Positions 42,237-50,492 of a stretch of DNA of 64,000 nt are shown piece by piece. Below the pieces are notes generated by a model. It did no database searches and had not been told where the DNA came from. It worked only from the letters and a program-made list of their open reading frames with translations. Origin of the DNA: Nitrososphaerota archaeon (GTDB taxonomy: Archaea; Thermoproteota; Nitrososphaeria; Nitrososphaerales; Gagatemarchaeaceae); assembly GCA_029785825.1 (NCBI GenBank), contig JAFLYY010000001.1, positions 961,374 to 1,025,373 of the forward strand. Reading direction: 5' to 3'. Numbering within the stretch: the first letter of the stretch is position 1; each line of letters begins with the position of its first letter. The translations under genes were made by a program, and so were the position numbers.

Positions 42237-43697
42237 TCAGCGCGGAGTCGGCGCCGGTCCGGCCCTGGAGGTCAGCGACCTCCTCGTCAGCAGGTAGGCC
42301 GCCAACACGCCTGCTATGAGGACGAACACCGCAGCGGACTGGAACGGGAACTCTGGGATGGAGCTGCCGGTCGTGGTGTTCGCGGTGGCGCTCTGAGTGG
42401 TGGAGACCGTCCCCACGCTGAAGCTCATGGGCGCCAGGGCCGACCCGTTCACGTTTATCCAGGTGGCAGACGTGGAAGTCTGCGAAGAGGGAGCCGGCAC
42501 CCCCGAGGGGATGGTCAGCTTGCCGCCCCCGGTCGTCTGAATCGTCATGTTGACCTGGGTGGTCCCGATGGCGTCGAAGAACCCGGACTCGTCGAACTGT
42601 CCGCTGGAGACGGGCACGGTCGGGTTGAGGACGAGCCCGCCGAGCTTGAACTCGGTCTTCACCAGTCCGCTCGAAGACTGGTTCGTCTGCGCGTTGAAGG
42701 TGAGTCCGCTGATGTCGGAGGTGGTCGAATTGAAGAAGGCCCTCTGCGCCGAAGTGAAGTTCCCGGACGACGCGGACGACTGCGACTCCGCCTGTATGAT
42801 CGAGTTCATGTTGAAGTTCGTGGGCCCGGTCACCGTCGCGTCGAATGTGATGGTCCCGGAGGAGTAGCCGAAGGAGTATTGGTATTCTGTCACGGCGTTG
42901 TCGACAGCGTTGAGGAGGTTCGCCTCGGCCGCGCACCGGCTGAGGGAAGAGGTCGCACAGATGGACGCGACCTCCGCGCCTGGGAGAGCAGTGAAGTTCC
43001 CTGTGAGGTCGAGGGTTATGGTGATGGTCGCAGAAGAAGCCCCGGGGCTGTCGGTTATCGTGAAGGCGGTCGCCGTGACGTTCGCCGCGGCGTAGACCGG
43101 GCTCTGGGCCAGCAGGGTGTTGATCTCGGTCGTGTTGAAGTGGCTCTGGTAAACGGAGATGTACTGGGGCAAGCTTGTCTCGTTTATGTCGACTGTCTGC
43201 CCGCTGATGGTGTACGTACCGTAGGTGACCTTGACGCTCCCTTGGGCCGTAAGGGCGGACGCAGTTCCGCTGTAAGTCAGGTCGAGGGTGGAGGTCGGGT
43301 TGCTTATCCCCGGCGAGCCGCTGATCGTGATCGTTCCGGACGACTGCTTGTTGGCGTAGCTCCCCTGCCCTGAGATCGACCCCGTGATGTTCGCCACATC
43401 CGCCGCAGGCAGCGTCGCTGTGGCGTGGATGGTCGCCACCGACTGGCCGCCAGAGCTCGACACGCTTGCGCTCGCCGTCACGTTAGGGACGGTCCCAGGG
43501 GTCGAGTAGCTTTCGTCCACAGACTGTTCAGCCAGCGTAAGCGACCCGGTGGGCCCCACGGTCACCGTGACCGATGAGTTCGAGCTTGATGAGGACGAGG
43601 TGGTGGAGGTCGTCGCCCCGGCCGACATCGGAAGGAAGGAGAGGGCGAGCAACGCCGCACCGATGAGAGCGAGCGCCGTCCTGTGATTCAACCGCAC
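42237..43697 (-). CDS. Surface protein with a PEF-CTERM-like sorting tail
   Basis: About 486 residues. I chose GTG 43697 (TTG 43691 is equally possible) because a TATATA box lies 20-26 bases upstream; the frame continues further upstream without support. A signal peptide ('ALALIGAALLALSFLPMSAGA') is followed by a Ser/Thr-rich beta-strand protein with many Asn-x-Ser/Thr glycosylation sites. The C-terminus reads 'SSIPEFPFQSAAVFVLIAG...RR': a PEF motif, a helix and an Arg pair, the three-part signal recognised by archaeosortase-type enzymes. No archaeosortase gene is in the window. Divergent from the ABC permease operon. Role unknown, probably structural. Confidence 0.7.
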   Translation of the reverse strand: MRLNHRTALALIGAALLALSFLPMSAGATTSTTSSSSSSNSSVTVTVGPTGSLTLAEQSVDESYSTPGTVPNVTASASVSSSGGQSVATIHATATLPAADVANITGSISGQGSYANKQSSGTITISGSPGISNPTSTLDLTYSGTASALTAQGSVKVTYGTYTISGQTVDINETSLPQYISVYQSHFNTTEINTLLAQSPVYAAANVTATAFTITDSPGASSATITITLDLTGNFTALPGAEVASICATSSLSRCAAEANLLNAVDNAVTEYQYSFGYSSGTITFDATVTGPTNFNMNSIIQAESQSSASSGNFTSAQRAFFNSTTSDISGLTFNAQTNQSSSGLVKTEFKLGGLVLNPTVPVSSGQFDESGFFDAIGTTQVNMTIQTTGGGKLTIPSGVPAPSSQTSTSATWINVNGSALAPMSFSVGTVSTTQSATANTTTGSSIPEFPFQSAAVFVLIAGVLAAYLLTRRSLTSRAGPAPTPR

Positions 43698-43713
43698 GCT
43701 TTTGTGAGCGACG

Positions 43714-43720
43714 ATATATA
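43714..43720 (-). promoter_or_regulatory. TATA box for the PEF-CTERM-like protein gene
   Basis: TATATA (43715-43720) reads the same on both strands and lies 20-26 bases before the GTG and TTG starts at 43697 and 43691. Confidence 0.5.
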
Positions 43721-43770
43721 GGCCTTGGCTATCGGACTCGAGGCGACCGGTCGGCCCAGGGCGAATCACC

Positions 43771-43779
43771 CTAAATAGA
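43771..43779 (+). promoter_or_regulatory. TATA-like box for the ABC operon
   Basis: CTAAATAGA is centred 26 bases before GTG 43801, consistent with a leaderless first gene. Confidence 0.5.
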
Positions 43780-43800
43780 GACGGGGCCGCCGAAGGCCGC

Positions 43801-44922
43801 GTGTCTCTGGCGTCCCTGGGGCTCCGCAACTCGTTCAGGAAGCCCCTGAGGACCTCCCTTTCCGTGGCCGGGATCGCGCTCTGCATCGTGCTCGTGCTGA
43901 CTGTCACCGCGGTGTCGGCCAGGTACACCACCGTCGTCGACCAGAGCTACACCATCTACCACGCCGACCTGCTTGTAGTGTCGAAGGGGGCGCTCCTTCT
44001 TGGGGGCCTCCCCCTGGGGGCTGTCATCTCCCAGGGAGCGGTGTCGGAGGTGGCGAGCGTGAAGGGGGTGACGTCCGCGACCCCCATCCTGATAGTGGTC
44101 GACGTGAACGGGCTGGTCCCGTCCAACATCACCATCGGGATACCCATCCAGAACTTCTCCATGTTCGCCTCCGCCACCCCCCTGACGCTCAAGGGGAGCT
44201 ACCCCGCGTCACCCGACCAGGTGGTCGTGGGGAACTACCTCGCGTCGACCGGAGGGCTGGGGGTCGGCTCCACCATCCACGAAGCAGGCAACGTGCTGAC
44301 CGTGAGCGGGGTGGCGTACACCTCCAACATAGTCCTCGGCAATGCGGTGATCATGCCGCTTCAGACAGCGCAGGAGTCCCTCGGGTACTCGGACCTGGTT
44401 TCCGCCGTCCTGGTGAACACCGACAACGCCACCGCGGGGGTCTCCGCGGGCATAGAGTCGTCGGTCCCCGGGGTGGGGGTCCTCTCCTACGGGGCGAGCC
44501 AGGAGATCACGGCCCCGCTCCTGTCTTCGGTGGGGACCTTCGACCTCGCCATGGCGGCGGTGGCGTCCGTCCTGGCCGGCCTCTTCGTCACGGTGATAGT
44601 CATGGTGAACATACTGGAAGAGAGGGAGGAGCTCGCTACGATGGTGGCCATGGGGGCCTCTGGAGGGTCGGTGCTGAGGGTGACCCTCGCCGAGACCGCG
44701 CTGGTGGCCCTGGCTGGGGCGGGGGCAGGGGCCGTCCTTTCGGGGGCGGCCACGGCCTTCGTGTTCGAGAGGTACGCCGGGCTGTCCCTCTCCGTCTCCC
44801 TGGGGACCCTTGGGACCATACTCCCTCCGGCGGACACCGTCCTCGCAGTGCTGGGGGTGCTCGCCATAGGGGTGGCGGTCGCGGTGGGGACCACCGTCGG
44901 GGTGGTCAGGAGGCTGGGATGA
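43801..44922 (+). CDS. FtsX/MacB-type ABC transporter permease
   Basis: 373 residues. The first helix is near 20-42 ('SLSVAGIALCIVLVLTVTAV'), a large outside domain about 43-235, then three helices near 245-270, 300-325 and 345-370. 'ILEEREELATMVAMGASGGSVLRVTLAE' is the conserved cytoplasmic coupling region of FtsX-like permeases. The gene overlaps the ATPase gene by 4 bases. Such pairs export lipids, peptides or toxins, or drive outside enzymes mechanically; the cargo here is unknown. Confidence 0.85.
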   Translation: MSLASLGLRNSFRKPLRTSLSVAGIALCIVLVLTVTAVSARYTTVVDQSYTIYHADLLVVSKGALLLGGLPLGAVISQGAVSEVASVKGVTSATPILIVVDVNGLVPSNITIGIPIQNFSMFASATPLTLKGSYPASPDQVVVGNYLASTGGLGVGSTIHEAGNVLTVSGVAYTSNIVLGNAVIMPLQTAQESLGYSDLVSAVLVNTDNATAGVSAGIESSVPGVGVLSYGASQEITAPLLSSVGTFDLAMAAVASVLAGLFVTVIVMVNILEEREELATMVAMGASGGSVLRVTLAETALVALAGAGAGAVLSGAATAFVFERYAGLSLSVSLGTLGTILPPADTVLAVLGVLAIGVAVAVGTTVGVVRRLG

Positions 44923-45587
44923 GCCCGCCGGTGGCGGCTCTGGAAGGGGCGACCAAGGCATACGGGGACGTGAAGGCAGTGGAAGGGGCCACCATAAGCG
45001 TCGAAGGGGGGAAGGTGGTGGGGGTAGTCGGTCCCTCCGGGTCTGGAAAGACCACCCTGATGGGGATGCTCGGGACCCTCCTGACCCCGACTTCGGGAAA
45101 GGCCTGCTTCGACGGGAAGGACGTCGCGGAGATGCCAGTCCCCCGGAGGAGGGAGATCAGGCTCCGCAGGATGGGGTTCGTCTTCCAGCAGCTCAGGCTG
45201 ATGCAGAAGCTTTCGGTGATAGAGAACGTGAGGCTCCCCCTGGCCCTCGCCGGGAGTCCCACAGACGCCCAGCTCCGGAGGGCGTCGGACCTCGTCGGCG
45301 CGGTCGGGCTCGGGGGGAAGGAGAGGCGCAAGCCCCGGGAGCTGAGCGTGGGGGAGCAGCAGAGGGTCGCCGTGGCGAGGGCCCTGGTGAACAGCCCGGC
45401 CCTCGTCCTCGCCGACGAGCCAACGAGCCAGCTCGACTCGGCGACCGGGGGGAAGGTCCTGGAGCTCCTCGAGGGGCTCTGCCGGGAGATAGGGGCCGCC
45501 GTGGTGATATCGACCCACGACCAGAGGATGAGGGACCGCCTGGGAGAGGTGTACGAGATGCGCGACGGGGTCATCGGGCCGGGATGA
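44919..45587 (+). CDS. ABC transporter ATPase (LolD/MacB type)
   Basis: 222 residues. Walker A 'GPSGSGKTT' near residue 40, Q-loop 'FVFQQLRLM' near 90, signature 'LSVGEQQRVAVARAL' near 140, Walker B 'ALVLADEPTSQLDS' near 160, and switch His in 'STHDQ'. All catalytic elements are present. It overlaps the permease at its start and the accessory membrane protein at its end, so the three form one operon and presumably one complex. Confidence 0.9.
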   Translation: MSPPVAALEGATKAYGDVKAVEGATISVEGGKVVGVVGPSGSGKTTLMGMLGTLLTPTSGKACFDGKDVAEMPVPRRREIRLRRMGFVFQQLRLMQKLSVIENVRLPLALAGSPTDAQLRRASDLVGAVGLGGKERRKPRELSVGEQQRVAVARALVNSPALVLADEPTSQLDSATGGKVLELLEGLCREIGAAVVISTHDQRMRDRLGEVYEMRDGVIGPG

Positions 45588-46636
45588 GCCCGGCGAAGTG
45601 GCTCGGGGTCGCGTTCGTGCTTTTCCTGGCGTCCGGGGTGGCCCTGATAGTCGTCCCTGCCGCGTCTGTATCCGGGCTGAGGCTGACCACCGGCGCGCCC
45701 GTCAAGGTCGCCGGGTCCTTGGTGACTGTCCCCGTGCAGATATCGAACCAGGGGTTCCTGGGGATCGCGGTCTCGGGGCTGCAGGTGAAGGTCGTCGACG
45801 GCGGTGTGGTCCTCCTCTCCCACGGGATAGGGTCGGTAGACATCCCGCCCGGGGGGAAGGTCGCCTTCCAGGTCCCCTTCCTCAACGTGACGTCCCCGGC
45901 GACCGTCATCGGGAACCTCAGCGGTGAGGTGACGGGAGAGGCCGAGGTCGGCGGAATCGTGCCGGTGGGCCTCACCGTCGCCGCGAGCGTGGTTACGGCG
46001 GCCGCGTCCCCCGCAGCCGGAGGAGCGCTGGCGGCCTCCTTGCCGGCGGCCCTGATCGCCGCGGGCGCGGTCGAAAGGAAGGGAGGGGACGGGAGCGGGG
46101 AGGACGCGCATCGAGGGAGGACCCTCAGGTGGTGCGGCGGGGTCGGGCTGGCGGCGACCTACGTTGTCGTGCTCGTGGTCGCCCCGAGGCTCGCGGAAGG
46201 AGCGGTCAGCGGAGTGGTCTCCCGCGCGGCCGGGGCGGGCGCCGGGCTCGTCATGACTTCGGGGTTCGCCGGCTTCGTCATGGGAGCGCCCTATGCCGTG
46301 CTCTTGGTCGCAGTCGCGGCTGTCGAGGCTCTGCTCAAAGGGTCGGAGCTGGGCGTCTCCTGGAAGGGGAGGCTCAAAGTCGCGGAGGGAGCGCTCCTGG
46401 GCTTGACGTTCTACCTCCTACTCGGGGGCGGGACCACGCCGGTGGACCTGTACTTCAGGACTGTCGCCGCGGACTTCTCCGTGGGGGTGCTCCTGCCACT
46501 GGCCCTGCTGGAGATCGCCGCAGGGTCGAGGGTGGTCGAGGGGGTGGTCGAGGCCGGCTTCTCCGGCCCCGGGCGCAAGGGGGAAGATGGGGCTCGACAA
46601 AAACAAGTGGACGCCGCGGTCCGGCATCCACGATAG
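45584..46636 (+). CDS. Membrane accessory protein of the ABC operon (beta domain fused to a four-helix domain)
   Basis: 350 residues. One N-terminal helix (about 5-25) is followed by an outside beta-sandwich (about 28-135: 'TVPVQISNQGFLGIAVSGLQ', 'IPPGGKVAFQVPF'). A short cytoplasmic basic loop and then a set of helices (about 180-330) follow, with 'SWKGRLKVAEGALLGLTFYLLL' and 'LEIAAGSRVVEGVVE'. Both halves match, in the same order, the two adjacent genes at 58654-59226 and 59242-59859, so this is a fused version of that pair. Not a named family known to me. Start overlaps the ATPase stop (ATGA). Confidence 0.7.
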   Translation: MSPAKWLGVAFVLFLASGVALIVVPAASVSGLRLTTGAPVKVAGSLVTVPVQISNQGFLGIAVSGLQVKVVDGGVVLLSHGIGSVDIPPGGKVAFQVPFLNVTSPATVIGNLSGEVTGEAEVGGIVPVGLTVAASVVTAAASPAAGGALAASLPAALIAAGAVERKGGDGSGEDAHRGRTLRWCGGVGLAATYVVVLVVAPRLAEGAVSGVVSRAAGAGAGLVMTSGFAGFVMGAPYAVLLVAVAAVEALLKGSELGVSWKGRLKVAEGALLGLTFYLLLGGGTTPVDLYFRTVAADFSVGVLLPLALLEIAAGSRVVEGVVEAGFSGPGRKGEDGARQKQVDAAVRHPR

Positions 46637-46668
46637 GCGTGTTCCCCAGTTCCGAAGGAGAGAAGGCG

Positions 46669-46854
46669 CTACTTCCCTGTTATCCTGAACAGGGTCGTCC
46701 CGCACGAAGCGCACTTGCCCTTCAGGGCATGGCGCCCGTTCTTGAAGGTCACCGTCTTGGGTGCGACGATGTCCCTCGATTTCTTCTCCTTCACGCAGAA
46801 GGCGCGAGTCATGAGCGGACAGGCGCCCCTGCGCGATATCAGCGGGCAGGTCAT
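46669..46854 (-). CDS. DUF5679-type small zinc-ribbon protein
   Basis: 61 residues. 'PKTVTFKNGRHALKGKCASCGTTLFRI' matches the core of this archaeal family: 'NGR.ALKG.C..CGT..FRI'. The usual first knuckle CxxC is altered here: 'AFCVKEKK' keeps one Cys and has Glu where the second is expected. Two extra Cys occur earlier, near residues 3 and 12. Zinc binding may therefore be changed. Function of the family is unknown. It is convergent with the ABC operon. Confidence 0.75.
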   Translation of the reverse strand: MTCPLISRRGACPLMTRAFCVKEKKSRDIVAPKTVTFKNGRHALKGKCASCGTTLFRITGK

Positions 46855-47045
46855 CCTTGTTGCGCCATCGTGACAGCGAGATTTGACAAAAAGTTCACCC
46901 CCGGGGTCACCGCCCGCATGCTGGGGGCCGCAGGTGGCGACGGACGCAGACGGCCAGGCGGGAGCTCGAGGGCCCCCGAGGAGGGGCGGCAGGCGGACAT
47001 CCCTTCAGAATCGGAACGAGAGCTCGAATCCTTAAAGTAGCAACC

Positions 47046-48347
47046 ATGAGACGGGAGAGAGGGTTGTCGCGCTCTAAGGAGTTCTCTGTCTTCGGCGAGG
47101 ACTACGGCACCTCGGAGCTGAAGTTCGGCCCGGCCACCCTCGGCAACATCCCCGACGCGATAGAGAACAGAGGCTACTTCCCGGACACCCGCTCTTCCAT
47201 GGTGAGGATGACCGGCGGGGCGGACAAGAAGCTCCTGGTGGTGGGGCCGGACGTCTCGAACTTCGTGGAGGCCAAGCGGGACATAGCCGAGAGGATGGTC
47301 TACCCGATGCGGAGCGGGGTCATCGACAGGGACGACGACAGGTCGTGGTCGGTGGTCAAGGAGCTGACCAGGTACGCGCTGCTCAGGCACGTCCCCGAGA
47401 CCCCCGGGTTCGAGGGGGTGAAGGTGGTCGCGGCGCTGTCGGCGGCGGCGCCGAGGTACATGTACGACAGGCTCTTCGAGATACACAGAGAGATCAACCA
47501 GGAGGAGGGGAGGAACGTCGTGAAGGCCATCTCCATCATCCCCCAGCCCTTCGCCGTCGCGATATCGCAGAAGGTCCTCGCGTGCACCGTCCTCGAAGCG
47601 GGTGCCGGAAATTGTCAAGTGGCGCCCGTCAGCAGCGGGATGATCTTCAACGCGCTGATCACCATGAACCGCGGGGGCGGGGACTGCGACCTGGTCGCAG
47701 CCGAGATACTGAGGGACGCGGGGTACGGTGACCTGGCCAGGGAGCCGAAGCTGGTCAAGCTGTTCAAGGAGGCGGTGGGGCTCGTCCCGAAGAGCCTGAA
47801 GGAGGTGATGGCGGACAAGAGCAACCCCAAGCACGGGTTCGTCTTCAGGATCCCGAACACCAGGATATCCATCGACCTCGACAAGAACAGCTGGCAGAGG
47901 TACCTCATCGGCGAGTACTTCTTCGACCCGTCCAACGAGTACTACGCTTCATACTACAGGCGCGGGTTCCCGAAGCCGGCCGACTCGTACGCCGAAGGGA
48001 AGGCCATCTCCGGCACCACCGACCTCGCCGAGGTCATAATCCAGTCCGTCCAGAAGTGCAGCTTCGAGATCCAGCCGGCGCTCTACAGGTCCATCTTCCT
48101 CTCCGGGGGAGGGTTCTCCTGGCAGGTCCCCCAGGGGACGGAGCCGTTCGCTGTCGACTCCTCCACCAAGCTCAGGCTGATGCTCGAGGAGAAAGGGATC
48201 CAGGGGGTCGACGTCAAGCTCACTAGCCACCCCGTCTACAACGTCTGGCAGGGGTGCGTCGCCTACGGGATGTACATCCCGGACGACTTCACCTGGGACT
48301 GGGACGAGCGCGAGGGGTGGCAGTACCTGGACGGGAAGCAGAGCTAG
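47046..48347 (+). CDS. Crenactin-like actin homologue
   Basis: 433 residues from ATG 47046, near the length of known crenactins. TTG 47064 is an alternative that sits 30 bases after a CCTTAAAG box. Actin landmarks appear in order: phosphate-1 'EDYGTSELKFG' (residues 18-28), 'PMRSGVIDRDDDRSW' near 88, phosphate-2 'LEAGAGNCQVAPV' near 183, and adenosine-side 'FLSGGGFSW' near 350. The phosphate-2 loop has E-A-G-A-G-N rather than actin's D-S-G-D-G; as I recall, crenactin has a similar variant. Crenactins form filaments linked to rod shape in Thermoproteales, where arcadin genes accompany them. None are seen here. Confidence 0.8.
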   Translation: MRRERGLSRSKEFSVFGEDYGTSELKFGPATLGNIPDAIENRGYFPDTRSSMVRMTGGADKKLLVVGPDVSNFVEAKRDIAERMVYPMRSGVIDRDDDRSWSVVKELTRYALLRHVPETPGFEGVKVVAALSAAAPRYMYDRLFEIHREINQEEGRNVVKAISIIPQPFAVAISQKVLACTVLEAGAGNCQVAPVSSGMIFNALITMNRGGGDCDLVAAEILRDAGYGDLAREPKLVKLFKEAVGLVPKSLKEVMADKSNPKHGFVFRIPNTRISIDLDKNSWQRYLIGEYFFDPSNEYYASYYRRGFPKPADSYAEGKAISGTTDLAEVIIQSVQKCSFEIQPALYRSIFLSGGGFSWQVPQGTEPFAVDSSTKLRLMLEEKGIQGVDVKLTSHPVYNVWQGCVAYGMYIPDDFTWDWDEREGWQYLDGKQS

Positions 48348-48390
48348 CGGACTTCGGTTGGCGAGCCGCAAGATGACGGGGACTCGTCGG

Positions 48391-49602
48391 CTACAGCTTC
48401 GTCTGGACCGACGTCTCGCCGCCGAATAGCCCCCTGGTCTTCAGCCACCCCACGAGCGAGTGCCCTGACGTAGACGCGACGGAGAGCCCGACGAGCGCGA
48501 GGGACGCGGACCGGAGGAGAGCCATCAGCTGCGGCCAGGTCCAGGCCCAGGTGGGGCACCAGGTCGGGTCGTTCCCCGACGCCGGCGGGCACGAGCTTCC
48601 CCCGATCACGCTCGGCTGGACGAACCAGGTCAGTATGATGAGGGCGTTGAAGGCGTCGAAGAGATAGAGGGCGGGGGTGGCGACCCCCAGGACGGCGATC
48701 ACGGGGACCAGGGTGACGTTGAACTGCGGGGCGTAGATGTAGGTCCCGAGGAGGTAGGCGGTGAGCGCGAGGAAGCTCCGGGGGACCAGAGGCATCTTCA
48801 GGGTGTAGACCCTGACCAGGAGGAGCGCCACGACCGCGTACCCGAAGTCCTTGGCCAGGTGGGAGAACGGGTTCGAGAACCACGGGATCCAGATGTACCA
48901 GGCGTCCTCCAGCCCCCACCCTGAGAAGAAGCTGAGGAACTGCTGGAACCACCCGAAGTTGAACAGCGCTATGGGGACGAACGAGACCCCGGCCGCTGCC
49001 AGCGAGACGGCGAGATATCTCAGCCGGGGGCTCCTCCCGGACAGCTCGAGGAGGAAGACGGGGAGGAGGACGATGGCTATCCCCTTGGTGGCGACGGCCG
49101 CGCCCAGGAAGACCGCCGACCACCCTGGCCTCTTCTCGACGAAGAACTGGAGGGCGAGGACCACGAAGAGCGCGTCGAAGAGGTCGAAGTTGTACACGCT
49201 GTAGATCAGCATGCTCGGCAGGAAGAAGTAGACAGGGTTCAGCTCGGTCCCGAGGGCCCTGGCGAGGCGCCATGTAGACCACCCCATGACGGCCCCCGCC
49301 GCGAGGCTGAGCGCGCTGAACGAGTCGTAATAACCAGCGTATAGACCTCCGACAGCACCCGAGAGGTACCCTCCGACGACCCTCGCCGCGTAGAGGAAGA
49401 CCCCGGCCAGCGGAGGGTACTCGAGGAAGGAGCCCGGGGAAGAGTCGGGGACCTGCCCGGCGGCCACCCAGCTCCTCCCCCAGAAGGAGCCGATGTCGCT
49501 GTAGATGCTGGGGACGCTCAGGCTGGAGTGCACGAACGCGCTGAACAGGACCGCCGCCACCGCGGAGGTCACCGCTGCCCACATCAGGCGCCGGTCGGCC
49601 AT
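48391..49602 (-). CDS. GT87-type polyprenyl-phosphate-mannose dependent mannosyltransferase-like protein
   Basis: About 403 residues from ATG 49602; ATG 49626 is also in frame. A CTTAAC TATA-like box at about 49634 favours the later one. There are ten or so membrane helices. 'SIYSDIGSFWGR' in the first outside loop carries the acidic residue expected of GT-C enzymes, and 'FLEYPPLAGVFLYAAR' is the hallmark 'EYPP' of GT87/DUF2029. Such enzymes attach mannose or similar sugars to lipids or proteins outside the membrane, fitting the many glycosylation-prone surface proteins in the window. Confidence 0.8.
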   Translation of the reverse strand: MADRRLMWAAVTSAVAAVLFSAFVHSSLSVPSIYSDIGSFWGRSWVAAGQVPDSSPGSFLEYPPLAGVFLYAARVVGGYLSGAVGGLYAGYYDSFSALSLAAGAVMGWSTWRLARALGTELNPVYFFLPSMLIYSVYNFDLFDALFVVLALQFFVEKRPGWSAVFLGAAVATKGIAIVLLPVFLLELSGRSPRLRYLAVSLAAAGVSFVPIALFNFGWFQQFLSFFSGWGLEDAWYIWIPWFSNPFSHLAKDFGYAVVALLLVRVYTLKMPLVPRSFLALTAYLLGTYIYAPQFNVTLVPVIAVLGVATPALYLFDAFNALIILTWFVQPSVIGGSSCPPASGNDPTWCPTWAWTWPQLMALLRSASLALVGLSVASTSGHSLVGWLKTRGLFGGETSVQTKL

Positions 49603-49708
49603 AGGTCGGCGGTCGGCCGTCGGCATAATATGGTTAAGCCTCGGGGGCCAGCACCCCTCTTCAGGACCGGCCTGCGCCTCCGGGGGTCGGCGCCGCAAAA
49701 ACAGCATA

Positions 49709-49720
49709 GATTATAATACG
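49709..49720 (+). promoter_or_regulatory. TATA box for the second small membrane protein
   Basis: GATTATAATACG is centred 28 bases before TTG 49742. Confidence 0.55.
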
Positions 49721-49741
49721 GGAGAGGGATTCGCATCTCTG

Positions 49742-50059
49742 TTGGTCACGATCGCGCTGCCTGACCTGTCGACGACATTCCTCATCGCGGCCATCGTCCC
49801 CATCATCATTGGGTTCATAGTCGGAGTGATAATCAGGAACGCCATCAAGATCGGGATAGCCATCGCCGTACTGGTCGTCCTCCTGATCGCCCTGGGGATC
49901 CTCACCCCCTCCCAGGTGCTGACGCCGCTCGCCGGCCTGGTGAAGCCAGGGTCGACGCAGGCCACAATCACCGCCTACGCCAACAGGGTGGCCGGATACC
50001 TCCCCTACTCGTCCATCACCTTCCTGATAGGGTTGGCAGTGGGGCTCCTGAAGGGCTGA
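49742..50059 (+). CDS. Small three-helix membrane protein, paralogue of the one at 2229
   Basis: 105 residues from TTG 49742, chosen because a strong TATA box lies 28 bases upstream; the longer open frame begins inside the divergent gene. Helices lie near 11-29, 34-52 and 86-103. 'IIIGFIVGVIIRNAIK' at the first helix end and the closing 'TFLIGLAVGLLKG' have small-residue GxxxG patterns, suited to helix packing or pore formation. Function unknown. Confidence 0.65.
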   Translation: MVTIALPDLSTTFLIAAIVPIIIGFIVGVIIRNAIKIGIAIAVLVVLLIALGILTPSQVLTPLAGLVKPGSTQATITAYANRVAGYLPYSSITFLIGLAVGLLKG

Positions 50060-50139
50060 GCCGGTCGGCACATCCCCTGTCTCCGGCACGATTTCCCGTT
50101 TAGACGGTCCCTGCCGACGCCAGAAAGCTCAGGCGAGGG

Positions 50140-50406
50140 TCAGCCGATGACCCACTCTTGCGGCGGGCCCCGGACGCCGGCGCAGTCTACCACTCCCTCG
50201 ACCCTCCGCAGGAACGACGGGCAGGCGAAACAGACGAGGAAGGCGACCTCCTTCTTCAACACCGGGCAGTCGACGCTCTCCTTCTTCATCCTCGATATCG
50301 CCTTCGCGCTCGCCGCGCCCTTCAGCTCCGCGGAAACGACCTTGGGGACCTTCTTGGGCTTGGCCGAAGGGTAGATCTTCACTTTGAACTTCGTCTCTTG
50401 AGACAC
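50140..50406 (-). CDS. Small Cys-containing protein of unknown function
   Basis: 88 residues from GTG 50406, 28 bases after a TTTTAT box (50428-50439). The N-terminal half is Lys-rich ('KFKVKIYPSAKPKKVPKVV'). The C-terminal half has four Cys: 'VDCPVLKKEVAFLVCFACPS' and 'VEGVVDCAG'. That spacing could hold a metal ion or iron-sulfur cluster. I do not recognise the family. Promoter position and codon choice support a real gene. Confidence 0.6.
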   Translation of the reverse strand: MSQETKFKVKIYPSAKPKKVPKVVSAELKGAASAKAISRMKKESVDCPVLKKEVAFLVCFACPSFLRRVEGVVDCAGVRGPPQEWVIG

Positions 50407-50492
50407 GAGGTTCCCTCCCGCGGCGACGGGATAAAAGCCTGAGGGTCGTCGTAACCGGTCCTGGCGTCCCGTCTCCGGGGCGCGGGCCCTGG

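Noticed and set aside
46598-46705. Short plus-strand frame from ATG near the end of the ABC accessory gene ('GLDKNKWTPRSGIHD')
   Set aside because: It overlaps the previous gene and the convergent DUF5679 gene, with no recognisable features.
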